64,000 nt of DNA from Engelhardtia mirabilis. Its GTDB lineage: Bacteria; Planctomycetota; UBA1135; GCA-002686595. Where the stretch lies: NCBI GenBank assembly GCA_007751255.1, contig CP036296.1, positions 248,001 to 312,000 on the forward strand. The letters are read 5' to 3'. The notes under the pieces are model-generated. The model saw only the letters and a program-made list of their open reading frames with translations, had not been told where the DNA came from and did no database searches. Both the position numbers and the translations under genes were made by a program. Positions within the stretch are counted from its first letter, which is position 1; each line of letters starts with the position of its first letter. Of the stretch, positions 8,944-19,003 are shown piece by piece.

Positions 8944-9644
8944 GGCGCTGTGGTAGTCATCGGCAAATCCACCTCTTGCAGCACCGGGCAAGGCTGCGGG
9001 GATCGGTTTACTTCGAGAAGAGTTATTCAATGTGTTCCTCACTCCGTGAAGAGCGAATCTAGCCCCACAATCGACGGGGACAAGCACTTTCGTTTCACCG
9101 TGCCTAGTCAGCGAGACAAGAGAGCGGGTAATCCTTAAAGCGTCCTTGCGGGAGCCCATTAGTTGTCGCATTCGACCGACGGAATATCCCGTCGAACGTC
9201 GAGATACAGGGGGGGGGTAGTTCGACTCTGGATACCGCACTCGAGAGGCAAGAGTCGTCGTTCTCGAGCCGGTTGTCGCGGTGCTGGTACACCGCATCTC
9301 CAGGGACGGGCTACCTGCGTCTCCAGAGATGAAGCGGTGGTGCCAGTCGGGTCACCGGCCTGGAGCGTGGCTTCGGCACCTCGCCCCTTGAACCTGACTG
9401 TTCACCTCCCAGAGCCCTCGATCGCGCCGCGATCGCCGACGTCTCCAGGGAAGTCGCTCTTCCGCCGACGTGGCGCACCCGAGGATCGAGGAGTCTATCG
9501 CTGCGCCAAGTTTGGGATCACAGGCGCTTCGGCCGCAGCCATTTTCCATCGACTCCAAGCTGCGGCTCCCGCCTTGACATCGAGCCAATGATCCTTGCGG
9601 CCGGCCGATTTAGCCGCCCCGGGGCGCTGGAACGGCCTTGGAGA
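8944..9644. other. Intergenic region without a supported gene
   Basis: Lower in G+C than its flanks, with a run of nine G at 9209-9217. The part nearest 8944 should hold the promoter of the gene at 7807-8943. A TTGACA-like hexamer near 9574 has no matching -10. I see no gene, RNA or repeat here. Confidence 0.4.
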
Positions 9645-12600
9645 CTACTCGAGCAGTACCGGGAAGGCTGGCCCGTCCGAATCCACCACCACGGCGGCGG
9701 AGCTGGATGAACCGCGGTCGACATTCGGCCTGGCGACCACCAAGTAATTGCCAGGTTCGAACCGCAGTTCAAAGCTCGTGCGGTTCGAGGAAGTGGACGA
9801 GGGACCCGTGGGAATGGTCAGACGCATGAGGTCGATCGTCACCCCGTCCAACTGGGTCTCGACGCGGACCACCGCGCCGTCGACCACCGTGCCGAGTGCG
9901 GTCGGGAACTCGAAGTGCACCGTGCGACCGAAGCCGAGTTCCACGCGATGGATCGGCAGCGGGTCCTTCACGGGGTCCAGGTCGAGGGTCCACAGCCCCG
10001 GCGCTCGATCGGCACAGGTCGCAGTCACCACGTAGCGACCTGGACCCAGCGGCTCGGTCACGAACTGCTCACCCTCGCGCCGCGCGGGACGCGGAGCCAC
10101 TCGCCCGGCCCCCGGGAAGGCTCCCCCCAAGGCCGCCAGCTGGGCGAGCTCGGCCTCGTTGGCAGTTGGCAGCGCGGCCACGGCGACGGCGACGCGGTCC
10201 GCATCGAGATCGCTCGCGAGGCTGATCCGCAGCCGTGACTGGGGCACGGAGAACAGCTCGCCCAGGTCGAGGCCCTCGGCAGGCACGTCGAAGGGACCGA
10301 ACTCGCTCTGCGGGCCGTCGCCGACCCGCGCGGTCAGTCGATAGCTGGCCGCGGCGAGCTGCACCTGCTCGAAGGCTCCCTGCTCGTTCGTGATCGCGTA
10401 GCGGGTGTCGCCGACGGACTCACCGGTGGTGTCCACGCGCTTCAGCTCGAGCAGCGAGCGTCCCAGCGTGGCGCCATTCGCTGCCAGGACCCGGCCGGTC
10501 AGGGTCGCGCGCGGCGGGGCCGCCACGGTCAGGGTCACGGCGTCGTCGTCGAGTTCCAGGTCGCGCACGAGGACCGGAATCGGATCGAAGCCCCGTGGCT
10601 CGAGGGGTCGATGCACGAGCACTCGGCGTCGTCCGGTGGGCACCGGGCGCGTCCGCAAGAGGCCGTCCGCGTCGGCGGTCTGGGCCGCGAGCAACTCGAA
10701 GGCTTGGCGCTCCACCAGCACGCCCCAACCGGGCAGGCCTTGTCCCTCGCCGTCGACGATGCGGAACTCGATTCGCCGGTGGCGTTCCAGCTCCAGGCGC
10801 AGCTCGAGGGTCTGGTCGGCCTCCAGCTCGATCCGCTCGCGGTGCAAGGCGTTGCGCGTCTCGAGGTCGAGGTCCGCGTCGAGCTGCGCCTCGATCAGAA
10901 GGTCGTGCTCCCCGGGCAGAAGTCCGCGCAACTCGAAGCGCCCCTCGCTGTCGGTCGTGGTCGTGCGCGACGCCACGCGCTGGCCGAGGGTGTGCTCCAG
11001 CTCGCCCAGCCCCGGAGCGCCGTTCCACTCGGTGGCGAGCTCGAGCCCGGGCTGCCCGCGACCCTCGCGGTCGACGACCTGACCGCGCACCGTCGCACCG
11101 CTGCCCAGGATCACCTCGACTTCGCGTACCTCGCCCGGCTCGACGAAGGCCCATGCGGTCCCGATCGTGCCCCCGTCGGCGGCCGGTCCGCGGGCCAGGA
11201 TCAGGGCGCGGCCGCGCGGTACCTCGCGCGAGTCGAAGCGCCCGTTCCCGTCCGCCCGCACCAGGATCGACTCCATGTCGAGCTCCAGGTCGCCTTCGTA
11301 CTCGCCCTCGCTGGCCCGCCGCTGCAGCTCGACGAAGTGCTCGAGCTCCGCGCCGGGTTCCAGGTCGCGCGCATCCTCGTCGACCGCCACGGCCAGGAAG
11401 GCGTGGGGCACGGGCGCGCCGCCCGCGTCGACCACGCGACCCACGAGCCGTCCGGCCGGCGCGCCCAGCTTCAGACGCAACTCGCGCTCTTGCTCGACTT
11501 CCTCGTCGGGCTCGCCGGTCCCGTCCTCCACCTCCGAGGGTTGGTGCCCCTCGGCGCGGGCGACCAGATTCGCCCGCGGGCCGACGTCGCGGATGGCGAA
11601 GCGGCCGGCCGCGTCGGTCACGGCTACGAGCTGCATGAAGTCGTGGTGGGCGGGGCGTGTGGCGAAGACCCGCGCGCCGGCCACGGGCTCGTCGCGCCAA
11701 TCGACGACGATACCCGTCAGCCGAGTACCGATCGGCAACTCGAGCTCGACCCGCGATTCGCCCCTAGCAGGAAACTTCACGGCCAACTCCTGGCCGCGAT
11801 CGCAGACCAGGAGCGCCGCTCCATCGACGCCGAGGCTCGGGAGCATCGAGCGGGTGAAGCGCGCCCTGCCGCGCTCATCGGTCCGCAGGTCCGCACCAAG
11901 GCCGAGGCCATCGGCCGCGCGCAGGTAGAGGCCCACGTCGGCGGCATCCGTGCCGCCGTCGGCGAAGGTGGCGTGCACTACGAGGGCCGCTTCGGCCCTC
12001 GAGTCGTCGGCGAGGGCGGCGACGCTCTCGGGCGCGGGGGCGCGGTTGCCCGTGCGATCGCGCGGACCCTGTTCCGCCAGCGCCCCGCCCTCGCCGCGGG
12101 GCGGAGCGACCAAGCTCGCCTCACCCGCAGGCTGGGCGGCCGTGCCACGGTCGGGGCCCGCGGCGTCGGGCCAGACCGTCCATCCGATCGCGACCAGGAC
12201 CGCGATCGCGGCCACGCTCAACATCAGCTTGTTCATCGCGAGCACTCCGGCGAGTTGCAGCAGTCCACCACCCGACGGGGTGGTGAGCGTGGCGGCGGGC
12301 AGTCCCGCCGGGAAAGACAGCTCCGCGGCGCGCGCGAGGACCGCCGCCCGCACGCCTTCGATGGCGATCGCGCGATCGGTCACAAGCGCGGCGCCGACCA
12401 CCGTCGCGGGCAGCAGGCGCCGCAGCAGCTCGAGGCCGCGCAGCACCTGGTTGCGGACCGTGCTCGGCGGGCAACCGCGCCGCCGCGCGATCTCGACCGC
12501 CGGCTCGCCCCGCTCGACGTGCTCGATCAGCACGTCCCGATATGTGTCGGGCAGGCGTCGCACCGCATCGCGCAGGACTTCGCCGAGCTCCAGCTCCGCG

Positions 12601-12932
12601 GCCCCCGTGGCCGGGTCCGCGCCGCTCGCGTCGATCGGTTCGCGCTCCAGGGTGTCGAGCACCCGCGCACCACGCCTGCGCCGCGCCAGGTTGAGCAGGA
12701 TCCCCAAGAGCCAAGGCACCAGGGGCCGACTCGGATCCCAGGTGTGTCGACGCTCGATCGCCACCAGGAAGGTCTCCTGGACGAGGTCCTCGGCGCCGCC
12801 CGCGTCCGCGCTCAGGTGCCGTGCGACCCGCGCGAGTTCCGGCGCCGAGGCGTCGAAGACCTCCGCCAGCGCTCCGGGCTCGGCGGTTCGCACGAAGCGC
12901 GCGAAGGCCTGGTCAGCGGGTGAGCTTGCCAT
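9645..12932 (-). CDS. ECF sigma factor fused to a membrane anchor and a large periplasmic beta-sandwich region
   Basis: 1095 residues from ATG 12932, chosen because it begins the sigma-70 homology and has a GGAAG sequence upstream. Residues ~10-90 are sigma region 2, with EDLVQETFLVAIERR and the PWLLGILLNLARRRR helix. Residues ~115-175 are region 4, with the helix-turn-helix EPAVEIARRRGCPPSTVRNQ. A single membrane helix follows at ~233-254. The remaining ~840 residues hold several beta-sandwich units with the pattern of carboxypeptidase regulatory-like domains (for example GRLVGRVVDAGGAPVPHAF, VRGQVVDREGRGQPG). The topology would put the sigma domains in the cytoplasm and the repeats outside. 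ECF sigma factors with long C-terminal extensions are known in planctomycetes; signal sensing through the membrane without a separate anti-sigma factor is inferred. No anti-sigma gene is adjacent. Confidence 0.85.
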   Translation of the reverse strand: MASSPADQAFARFVRTAEPGALAEVFDASAPELARVARHLSADAGGAEDLVQETFLVAIERRHTWDPSRPLVPWLLGILLNLARRRRGARVLDTLEREPIDASGADPATGAAELELGEVLRDAVRRLPDTYRDVLIEHVERGEPAVEIARRRGCPPSTVRNQVLRGLELLRRLLPATVVGAALVTDRAIAIEGVRAAVLARAAELSFPAGLPAATLTTPSGGGLLQLAGVLAMNKLMLSVAAIAVLVAIGWTVWPDAAGPDRGTAAQPAGEASLVAPPRGEGGALAEQGPRDRTGNRAPAPESVAALADDSRAEAALVVHATFADGGTDAADVGLYLRAADGLGLGADLRTDERGRARFTRSMLPSLGVDGAALLVCDRGQELAVKFPARGESRVELELPIGTRLTGIVVDWRDEPVAGARVFATRPAHHDFMQLVAVTDAAGRFAIRDVGPRANLVARAEGHQPSEVEDGTGEPDEEVEQERELRLKLGAPAGRLVGRVVDAGGAPVPHAFLAVAVDEDARDLEPGAELEHFVELQRRASEGEYEGDLELDMESILVRADGNGRFDSREVPRGRALILARGPAADGGTIGTAWAFVEPGEVREVEVILGSGATVRGQVVDREGRGQPGLELATEWNGAPGLGELEHTLGQRVASRTTTTDSEGRFELRGLLPGEHDLLIEAQLDADLDLETRNALHRERIELEADQTLELRLELERHRRIEFRIVDGEGQGLPGWGVLVERQAFELLAAQTADADGLLRTRPVPTGRRRVLVHRPLEPRGFDPIPVLVRDLELDDDAVTLTVAAPPRATLTGRVLAANGATLGRSLLELKRVDTTGESVGDTRYAITNEQGAFEQVQLAAASYRLTARVGDGPQSEFGPFDVPAEGLDLGELFSVPQSRLRISLASDLDADRVAVAVAALPTANEAELAQLAALGGAFPGAGRVAPRPARREGEQFVTEPLGPGRYVVTATCADRAPGLWTLDLDPVKDPLPIHRVELGFGRTVHFEFPTALGTVVDGAVVRVETQLDGVTIDLMRLTIPTGPSSTSSNRTSFELRFEPGNYLVVARPNVDRGSSSSAAVVVDSDGPAFPVLLE

Positions 12933-13227
12933 CGGGGTTACTTCCGACGGGCGGTCGGAACGTCGCAGGATTGTCGGGAAAACCCGAGTGGACAGGCAGG
13001 CGGCGCCGGCCGGCGATCGGGAAGGACGGGGCCATGCCAGCGCTCGAGCGCGCAGTCGGCCTTCCGTCGCAACGCGCGGCACGCCGCGACGAAGGCGCGA
13101 TCGGCAAGGATGCAGCCAGGCCCCGGCCCGGCCCCGAGCAATCGCTCGCGAGTCCGGGTCGGGGCCTGGTCATCTACCGCCGTGGCGATGGCGTCACTGG
13201 TCGACGCCCTGCCCTCGGCTCGCATGT

Positions 13228-14640
13228 CTACTGCGGCCGGTAGTCGAGACCGATCAACTGCGGCGGGTTCTGGGTCGGGGCACCGACCACGTCGATCTCG
13301 GTGTAGGCCGTGATCGCGTTGTGGCCCGGGTCGGCGTTGAAGCGAAAGCGCACGCCGCTCACGCCGCTTTTCAAGGGGCCGTCCATGCCGCGCAGGCGCA
13401 TCTCGCCCGATCCGCCAGTGGGAGGCGCGAAGGCGCCGGTGGTGTAGGCGAAGCGGAAGCCGCCCAAGGGCACCCACACGCCGGGGGCGTCGATCGTCTC
13501 GAACAGCACCGTGAACGCCTGGGCGCCGAAGCCGCCGAGGCCGGAAGGGCCGCCGGCGTAGTCCAGGCCGCGGATCTCCTGCACGTCGTAACCCAGGGGT
13601 GCTTCGATCAGGTCGAGGTAGTAGGTGCTGACCCAGGTCTCGTCGTGCGGGTCGGCGGCCAGCAGGGCTCCGGGTCCGGCGTCGCCGTCGTTCAGAGCCA
13701 GGGTCGGGTAGCTCGCGCCGCCCCCGTGACCGATGTGGGCCTCGGACGCGAGGAACTGGCTGCCGCGGGCGATCAGGTCGTCGGTCTGCGCCGCGAAGGC
13801 TCCGTCCTGCTCCGACTCGGCTACCAGTTGCTGGACCGGGAGGCTGGTCAGCGGCGGATTCTCGAGTACGCCCTGGGTGGCGTGGAGCAGGCCGACGATG
13901 GCCTGCCTCCAGACCCCGGCCATCACGTCGAAGCCCTCCTGGTTCGGATGGATGAAGTCCGAATACAGGCCGGCCCAATTCGGGTGGTTCACGAAGGCGC
14001 CGTACATGTCGGCCACGCGGATGCTGAAGCCGGCCGTCTTGAACTGGCTCGCGACGTAGTCGACGCCGACGTTGAACTGGGCCCACTTCCAATTCGTGAC
14101 CGCGGGATCGAGGGGGATGATCTTGGCCACGATCACGTGGACCTCCGGCGAATGGAGGTAGATTCGCTTGAGCAGCAGCTTGAGCCGGCTGGCGGCCTCG
14201 AAGGGCGAGAGTTGGTCGAGGCCCAGGTCGTTGGTGCCGGCGTGCAGCAGGATCACGGACGGCGCAAAGAGGTCCAGCCAGCCCTCGATCGTCGAGGGCG
14301 GACCGCCGGGGCCGCCGGCGAACTCCGTCAGGTCTTCCAGGGTCCAACCCGAGTGACCTTCGTGGTGCCAGTCGTCCAGCAGGGCCGGGCTCGAGTTGGG
14401 TGCAGCCGAACCGACGAAGTCGACGTCGAACAGGTCGGCTTCCAACGCAGCGAAGAGCGGCGCGCGGTAGCCGCCCGTGTCCGGCAGCCCGAAGGTGATC
14501 GAATCGCCCAGGGGCATGATCCGCAGGGGCGCGGGCGGTGCCGGCGGCGCGGGCGTGACGGTCTGCTGGGCGGCGGCGGATCCGCCGAGGAGCAGCGCGA
14601 GGGCTGCGCCTGCGACGAGGCGGCTGGGACGAGCTTGCAT
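13228..14640 (-). CDS. Secreted SGNH/GDSL-family hydrolase with C-terminal beta domain (copy 1)
   Basis: 470 residues with a signal peptide ending near Ala-Ala-Ala-Gln (residue ~25). The SGNH blocks are present: block I PLGDSITFG with nucleophile Ser47, block III HAGTND, and block V DFIHPN carrying the catalytic Asp and His. The catalytic domain spans ~38-250 and should cleave an ester on an extracellular carbohydrate or lipid. The last ~200 residues form a domain ending in a TEIDVVGAP motif, shared with the neighbouring copy and looking like a carbohydrate-binding beta-sandwich. It lies 56 bp after the paralogue on the same strand, so the two are probably co-transcribed. Substrate unknown; acetylated polysaccharide is a reasonable guess. 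Confidence 0.85.
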   Translation of the reverse strand: MQARPSRLVAGAALALLLGGSAAAQQTVTPAPPAPPAPLRIMPLGDSITFGLPDTGGYRAPLFAALEADLFDVDFVGSAAPNSSPALLDDWHHEGHSGWTLEDLTEFAGGPGGPPSTIEGWLDLFAPSVILLHAGTNDLGLDQLSPFEAASRLKLLLKRIYLHSPEVHVIVAKIIPLDPAVTNWKWAQFNVGVDYVASQFKTAGFSIRVADMYGAFVNHPNWAGLYSDFIHPNQEGFDVMAGVWRQAIVGLLHATQGVLENPPLTSLPVQQLVAESEQDGAFAAQTDDLIARGSQFLASEAHIGHGGGASYPTLALNDGDAGPGALLAADPHDETWVSTYYLDLIEAPLGYDVQEIRGLDYAGGPSGLGGFGAQAFTVLFETIDAPGVWVPLGGFRFAYTTGAFAPPTGGSGEMRLRGMDGPLKSGVSGVRFRFNADPGHNAITAYTEIDVVGAPTQNPPQLIGLDYRPQ

Positions 14641-14696
14641 GGGGAGAGAGGTGGGCGAGCCTCGAGTGAGGAGGCCTGCCGGCGGCGGGGGCCGCC

Positions 14697-16139
14697 TCAG
14701 GCCTTGAGCGGACGGTGGTTGGCCGGCTTCAGCGGCTTGCCCTGCGCGGGCCCGGCGGGCGTGCCGACCACATCGATCTCGGTGTAGGCGGGGGCCGCGT
14801 TGAAGCCGGGGTCGGGGCTGAAGGTGAAGCGGATCGCGCGCACGCCGCGGGCCAGGAAGCCCTGCTCGTGCTCGATCAACATCATCGCGCTGCCACCGGC
14901 CTGGGTCGCGAAGGGCAACGCACTATAGGCATAGCGGAAGCTGCCGATGCTGGTGAACACGCCGGGGCTTGTGACCAGCTCCACCTCGATCTCGAAGGCC
15001 TGGGCGCCGACGGTCAGGCTGGCGTAGTTCAGCCCGCGGATGGCCTCGATGTCGTAGCCGCGCGGCGCCTTGTTCAGGTTCAGGTTGAAGGTGCTGCGCC
15101 AGGACCCGTCAACCGGATCCAGGGCGTAGGTGGCGTGACCGTCCGCCTTGCCGTCGTTGAGCGACGAGATCGGGTTGCCCGCGTGTCCGCTGTAGCCCAC
15201 GTGCTGGACGCTTGCGAGGGTCGGCGATCCGGCCGCGATCAGGTCGTCGGTCAGGGGCGGGAAGGCGCCGACGGACTCGCTCTCGTAGTTGGATTGCAGC
15301 AGCGGCAGGTCGACAACGGGCGGATTCGTCGGCGGCGCGACGGTCAAGAGCGAGTCGAACCACACGTCCGCCATCAGGTCGTAGCCATCCTGGTTCGGAT
15401 GCAGTCCGTCGACGTACAGGCCTGCCCAGTCGGGGCTGAAGCGGAAGGCCGAGTACATGTCCACGACCTTGATCGCGTAGCCCGCCTGGGCGTAGCTGTT
15501 CGCCACGGCCGGGATGCCGGCGTTGAAGGTCAACGTCGGGGTTTGATCCAACAGCGGGTTGACCGGCACCAGCTGCGCCAGCATGACCTGCACGTCGGGC
15601 GTTGTGGCGTAGATGCGACCCAGCAGCTCCCACAGGTCGGTCAGGGCCTGGATCGGATCCGCCTTCAGCGAGTTCAGGTCGTTGGTGCCGATATGGAGCA
15701 GGATCACCGCCGGATCGAAGGCCTCCAGCAGACCCTCGATGGACGTGGCCGGGGTGGACTGGTCGCCCGCGAAGGCGATCACGTCGCGGATCTTCCAGCC
15801 CGGGTGCCCCTCGTGGTGCCAGTCGTCCATGGCCCCCGGGAAGGAGTAGGGCGGGGCGGAGCCGACCCAGTCCACGCCCGTCACCAGACTCTCGAGCTTG
15901 TTGTAGAGGGGCGCGCGGTAGCCGCCGGTGTCCACCAGGCCCCAGGTGATGGAGTCGCCCAGGGGCATGATCCGCAGCTCGCCCTGGTCGCCCTGGCCCG
16001 CCGGTGTGGCGCCCAGGGCCACGACCCCCGTCGGCACCGCCGTCGCCGGCAACTGGGCCTTCTGGCCGGCTGCGGCGAAGGCCGGACACGCTACGACCGC
16101 GGCCGCCGCGAGGGCGGTGATAGGGGAGAAGGGACGCAT
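14697..16139 (-). CDS. Secreted SGNH/GDSL-family hydrolase with C-terminal beta domain (copy 2)
   Basis: 480 residues, a tandem paralogue of the gene at 13228. A signal peptide covers residues 1-25. Block I is MPLGDSITWG (nucleophile Ser63), block III HIGTNDL, and block V DGLHPNQDG. The C-terminal region has the same motifs (QAFEIEVE, GSFRYAYS, YTEIDVVGTP). It is the upstream gene of the pair, so the promoter should be in the 179 bp before 16139 that it shares with the divergent peptidase gene. The two enzymes probably act outside the cell on related esters. Confidence 0.85.
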   Translation of the reverse strand: MRPFSPITALAAAAVVACPAFAAAGQKAQLPATAVPTGVVALGATPAGQGDQGELRIMPLGDSITWGLVDTGGYRAPLYNKLESLVTGVDWVGSAPPYSFPGAMDDWHHEGHPGWKIRDVIAFAGDQSTPATSIEGLLEAFDPAVILLHIGTNDLNSLKADPIQALTDLWELLGRIYATTPDVQVMLAQLVPVNPLLDQTPTLTFNAGIPAVANSYAQAGYAIKVVDMYSAFRFSPDWAGLYVDGLHPNQDGYDLMADVWFDSLLTVAPPTNPPVVDLPLLQSNYESESVGAFPPLTDDLIAAGSPTLASVQHVGYSGHAGNPISSLNDGKADGHATYALDPVDGSWRSTFNLNLNKAPRGYDIEAIRGLNYASLTVGAQAFEIEVELVTSPGVFTSIGSFRYAYSALPFATQAGGSAMMLIEHEQGFLARGVRAIRFTFSPDPGFNAAPAYTEIDVVGTPAGPAQGKPLKPANHRPLKA

Positions 16140-16318
16140 GCTGGGGTGCTTCCGGAGGACTCCAGGGGGGCTGGAGCCTCGATCGGGGCGGCTGGAGGTG
16201 GGGGGCAGCCACAGCCGCCCCCGGAGTTTACGCCACCCACCGGGGTCCGGGGGGCGCCGGTAGACTCCCCCTCCTGCCCACCCGCCCCTGCCTCCCCCCG
16301 ATCCGGAATCCGCCCCCC

Positions 16319-18004
16319 ATGTCGACCCTCGCCTTCGCCGACCTCGCCCCGGCCACCCCGGACCTCGACGACCTCGCGGCCCGCACGCGGGGGATGCTCG
16401 ACTCCCTCGTAGCCGCGCAGACCACCCCCGCCTGCCTCGAGATCCTGCGCGACTGGGACGCGATGCGGCGCGAGGTCCAGACCTACGCCTCCTGGGTCCG
16501 CCTGCGCTTCCAGCAGGACACGGCCGACGCCGAGCGCAAGGCGGCCCGCGAGCGGTGGGACGGCCAGGCGCCGCGCTGGACCGAGCTGCAGATCGACGTG
16601 GAGCGGGCGGTCCTGAACCACCCCTGCCGCGCCGGGGTCGAGGCCGAGGTCGGCCCCCAGGCCCTGGCCCTGTGGGAGTCCAAGGCCCTGGCCTTCGACC
16701 CGGCGATCCTCGAGGACCTGGTCGAGGAATCGCGGCTCGAGTCGGAGTACGTGGCCCTGCTCGCCGGCGCCGAGTTCGACTTCAAGGGCCAGGCCGAGAG
16801 CCTCTCGACGATCCTGCGCTTTCGCCAGAGTGCCGACCGCGAGGAGCGCCACGGCGCCGAGCGGGCCCAGTGGGGCTGGTTCGCGGACAACGCCGGCGAG
16901 CTCGATCGGATCTTCGACGACCTCGTGGCCCTGCGCCACCGCATGGCCGGCAAGCTCGGCTTCGACGACTTCGTGTCGGTGGGCTACAAGCGCATGTGCC
17001 GGGTCGACTACGACCAGGGCGACGTGGAGCGCTTCCGCGCGGCGATCGTGCGCGACGTGGTGCCGCTGGCCACCGCCCTACACGAGCGCCAGGCCCGCGA
17101 CCTGGGTCTCGAGAAGTTGATGGCCTGGGACGAGACCGTCCACGACCTCGCCGGCAACCCCGCGCCCCGCGGCGACCGCGCCTGGATGATGGAGCGCGCG
17201 CGCGAGATGTTCGACGCCATGGGGCCCGAGCTGGGCGGTTTCTTCCGCACCATGGACGACGGCGGCTTCCTCGACCTGGACAGCCGCAAGGGCAAGGCCG
17301 GCGGCGGCTTCTGCACCTCGTTCCCCTCCGCCGGGATGCCCTTCATCTTCGCCAACTTCAACGGCAGCAAGGGCGACGTGGAGGTCTTCACCCACGAGGT
17401 CGGCCACGCCTTCCAGAACTTCTCGAGTCGCGGCCTGTGGCCCATGGACGTGCAGTGGCCGACCTCGGAGTCGGCCGAGATCCACTCCATGTCGCTGGAG
17501 CTCCTGACCTGGCCGCACATGGAGGGCTTCTTCGGCGACGACGCCGAACGCTTCCGCCGCGTGCACCTGACCGAGTCGCTGCTGTTCCTGCCCTACGGCA
17601 CGGCCGTCGACCACTTCCAGCACGAGGTCTACCGCCGGCCCGAGATGACGCCCGCCGAGCGCAACGAGGTCTGGCTCGAGATGGAGCGCACCTACCTGCC
17701 CTGGCGCCAATGGGGCGATCTGGCCCACCCCGCCGGCGGCGGCCGCTGGCAACAGCAGCGCCACATCTACCTCTACCCCTTCTATTACATCGATTACGTC
17801 CTCGCGCAGACCTGCGCCCTGCAGTTGTGGGCCCAGGCCGAAGAGGACCGCGACGCCGCGATGGGGGCTTACCTGGCCCTGTGCCGCCGGGGCGGATCGG
17901 CGCCGTTCCAGGAGTTGGTGCGCGGCGCGGGTTTGGTGAGTCCGTTCGACGAGGGCTGTCTGGCGAGCGTGGTCGACAGGGCGAAGAGCACCCTGGGCCT
18001 CTGA
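16319..18004 (+). CDS. M3-family oligoendopeptidase (PepF/M3B type)
   Basis: 561 residues, about the usual length for oligoendopeptidase F-like M3 metallopeptidases. The zinc motif HEVGH lies at residues 359-363, and downstream SESAEIHSMSLELL supplies the third ligand region (Glu). The conserved C-terminal Tyr/His region (YLYPFYYIDYVLAQ) shapes the substrate pocket in this family. There is no signal peptide, so it acts in the cytoplasm on short peptides. ATG 16319 is the first start in frame after the divergent promoter region; a start slightly downstream is not favoured because the N-terminal helices begin at once. It stands alone on its strand. Confidence 0.85.
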   Translation: MSTLAFADLAPATPDLDDLAARTRGMLDSLVAAQTTPACLEILRDWDAMRREVQTYASWVRLRFQQDTADAERKAARERWDGQAPRWTELQIDVERAVLNHPCRAGVEAEVGPQALALWESKALAFDPAILEDLVEESRLESEYVALLAGAEFDFKGQAESLSTILRFRQSADREERHGAERAQWGWFADNAGELDRIFDDLVALRHRMAGKLGFDDFVSVGYKRMCRVDYDQGDVERFRAAIVRDVVPLATALHERQARDLGLEKLMAWDETVHDLAGNPAPRGDRAWMMERAREMFDAMGPELGGFFRTMDDGGFLDLDSRKGKAGGGFCTSFPSAGMPFIFANFNGSKGDVEVFTHEVGHAFQNFSSRGLWPMDVQWPTSESAEIHSMSLELLTWPHMEGFFGDDAERFRRVHLTESLLFLPYGTAVDHFQHEVYRRPEMTPAERNEVWLEMERTYLPWRQWGDLAHPAGGGRWQQQRHIYLYPFYYIDYVLAQTCALQLWAQAEEDRDAAMGAYLALCRRGGSAPFQELVRGAGLVSPFDEGCLASVVDRAKSTLGL

Positions 18005-18130
18005 GCCGTTCTGCGTCGCTCAGGTCGATTTCCGAGTACCGACCTTGCGGGTTTTCCGGGGGGGGTAGCGTCATTCCTCCGTCGCCATGAGGCGAGTCAC
18101 AGAATTTCCAAAGCCGAGTTGGAGGAGTTG

Positions 18131-18973
18131 GTGAATCACGCAATCAAGCTCGCCGCCGCGACACTCTCGGCCGCGTTGATCGTTCCGGCAGCCGTTGCTC
18201 TCGCGCCCGGATGGATGCCTGGCACCGCGATTGCGATGGGGCAATCCGACCTGAAGGGAGGCACCGTCAAGCTGGGTGAAGTCGACCCGGCCGCGATCCC
18301 GACCGCTGGGCCCCATGCGGCTGGTTCCATCTGCAACGCTATTCCCATCGGGCCGACGGTGACCGGCCTGACCTATTCGATCGAGCGGGGCTCGGCAGGG
18401 ACCGTCACGGTAGCTGGTCGCAGTGCGGTGCCATTCAGCGCGACGGGAACGGCCCATGTCACCCTCCCGGCGGGGGGAGGCCTACGAGGTGGCCAGTGCG
18501 CGGACTACGCGATCGAGGACCTCGTGGGAGATGGCACCGGGGAGAACCTGGTTCTCGCCGCAACGCCCTCATTCAACCTGGCCGTCGGCTCGACCTCGAT
18601 CGAGGTCAATGGGCTGCCGGTCTATCGCTTCGATGCGCTGTCCGATCTCGCCCGCAACGGCATCGCCGAGCTGTACCACGCCGGCGCCCTGGCGCTGCTC
18701 TTCAACGACGACCCGACCGAGAGGATCACGCGCATCGACGGTAGCGTTTCGTTCCCCGGTGCGTCGTCCGCGACCCTGACGGGTCTGCACCTGCTCGAGG
18801 CCGACGGCGACCCGGTCCCGAACACGTCGGTCTCCATCTCGGACGGCGAGTTCGCGATCACCGGTTTCGCGGCCTTGGACCCGGAGGACTGGTATCAAGT
18901 GGTCCTGGTCCTAAGCGCCCCCCTCGCAGGCGAACCGATGCGACTCCAACTCCAGGGGACCTTCGCCCCGTGA
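18131..18973 (+). CDS. Exported protein of unknown function
   Basis: 280 residues starting at GTG 18131, chosen because GGAGGAG lies six bases upstream. The TTG at 18119 in the same frame is less likely since it would overlap that ribosome-binding site. Residues 1-35 form a signal peptide-like segment (Ala-rich, cut near Ala-Ile-Ala). The mature part is rich in Gly, Ser, Thr and Val with beta-strand periodicity and no known motif. A local GTGENLVLAATPSFNLAVG segment suggests a beta-sandwich. Function not recognised. It lies 126 bp after the peptidase gene and before the equally unknown gene at 19119. Confidence 0.65.
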   Translation: MNHAIKLAAATLSAALIVPAAVALAPGWMPGTAIAMGQSDLKGGTVKLGEVDPAAIPTAGPHAAGSICNAIPIGPTVTGLTYSIERGSAGTVTVAGRSAVPFSATGTAHVTLPAGGGLRGGQCADYAIEDLVGDGTGENLVLAATPSFNLAVGSTSIEVNGLPVYRFDALSDLARNGIAELYHAGALALLFNDDPTERITRIDGSVSFPGASSATLTGLHLLEADGDPVPNTSVSISDGEFAITGFAALDPEDWYQVVLVLSAPLAGEPMRLQLQGTFAP

Positions 18974-19003
18974 ACATCGCTTCCGATGTCCATCGACACA
19001 CAC

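Noticed and set aside
9574-9600. TTGACA-like promoter
   Set aside because: No -10 box at 16-18 bp, and no gene starts downstream on that strand.
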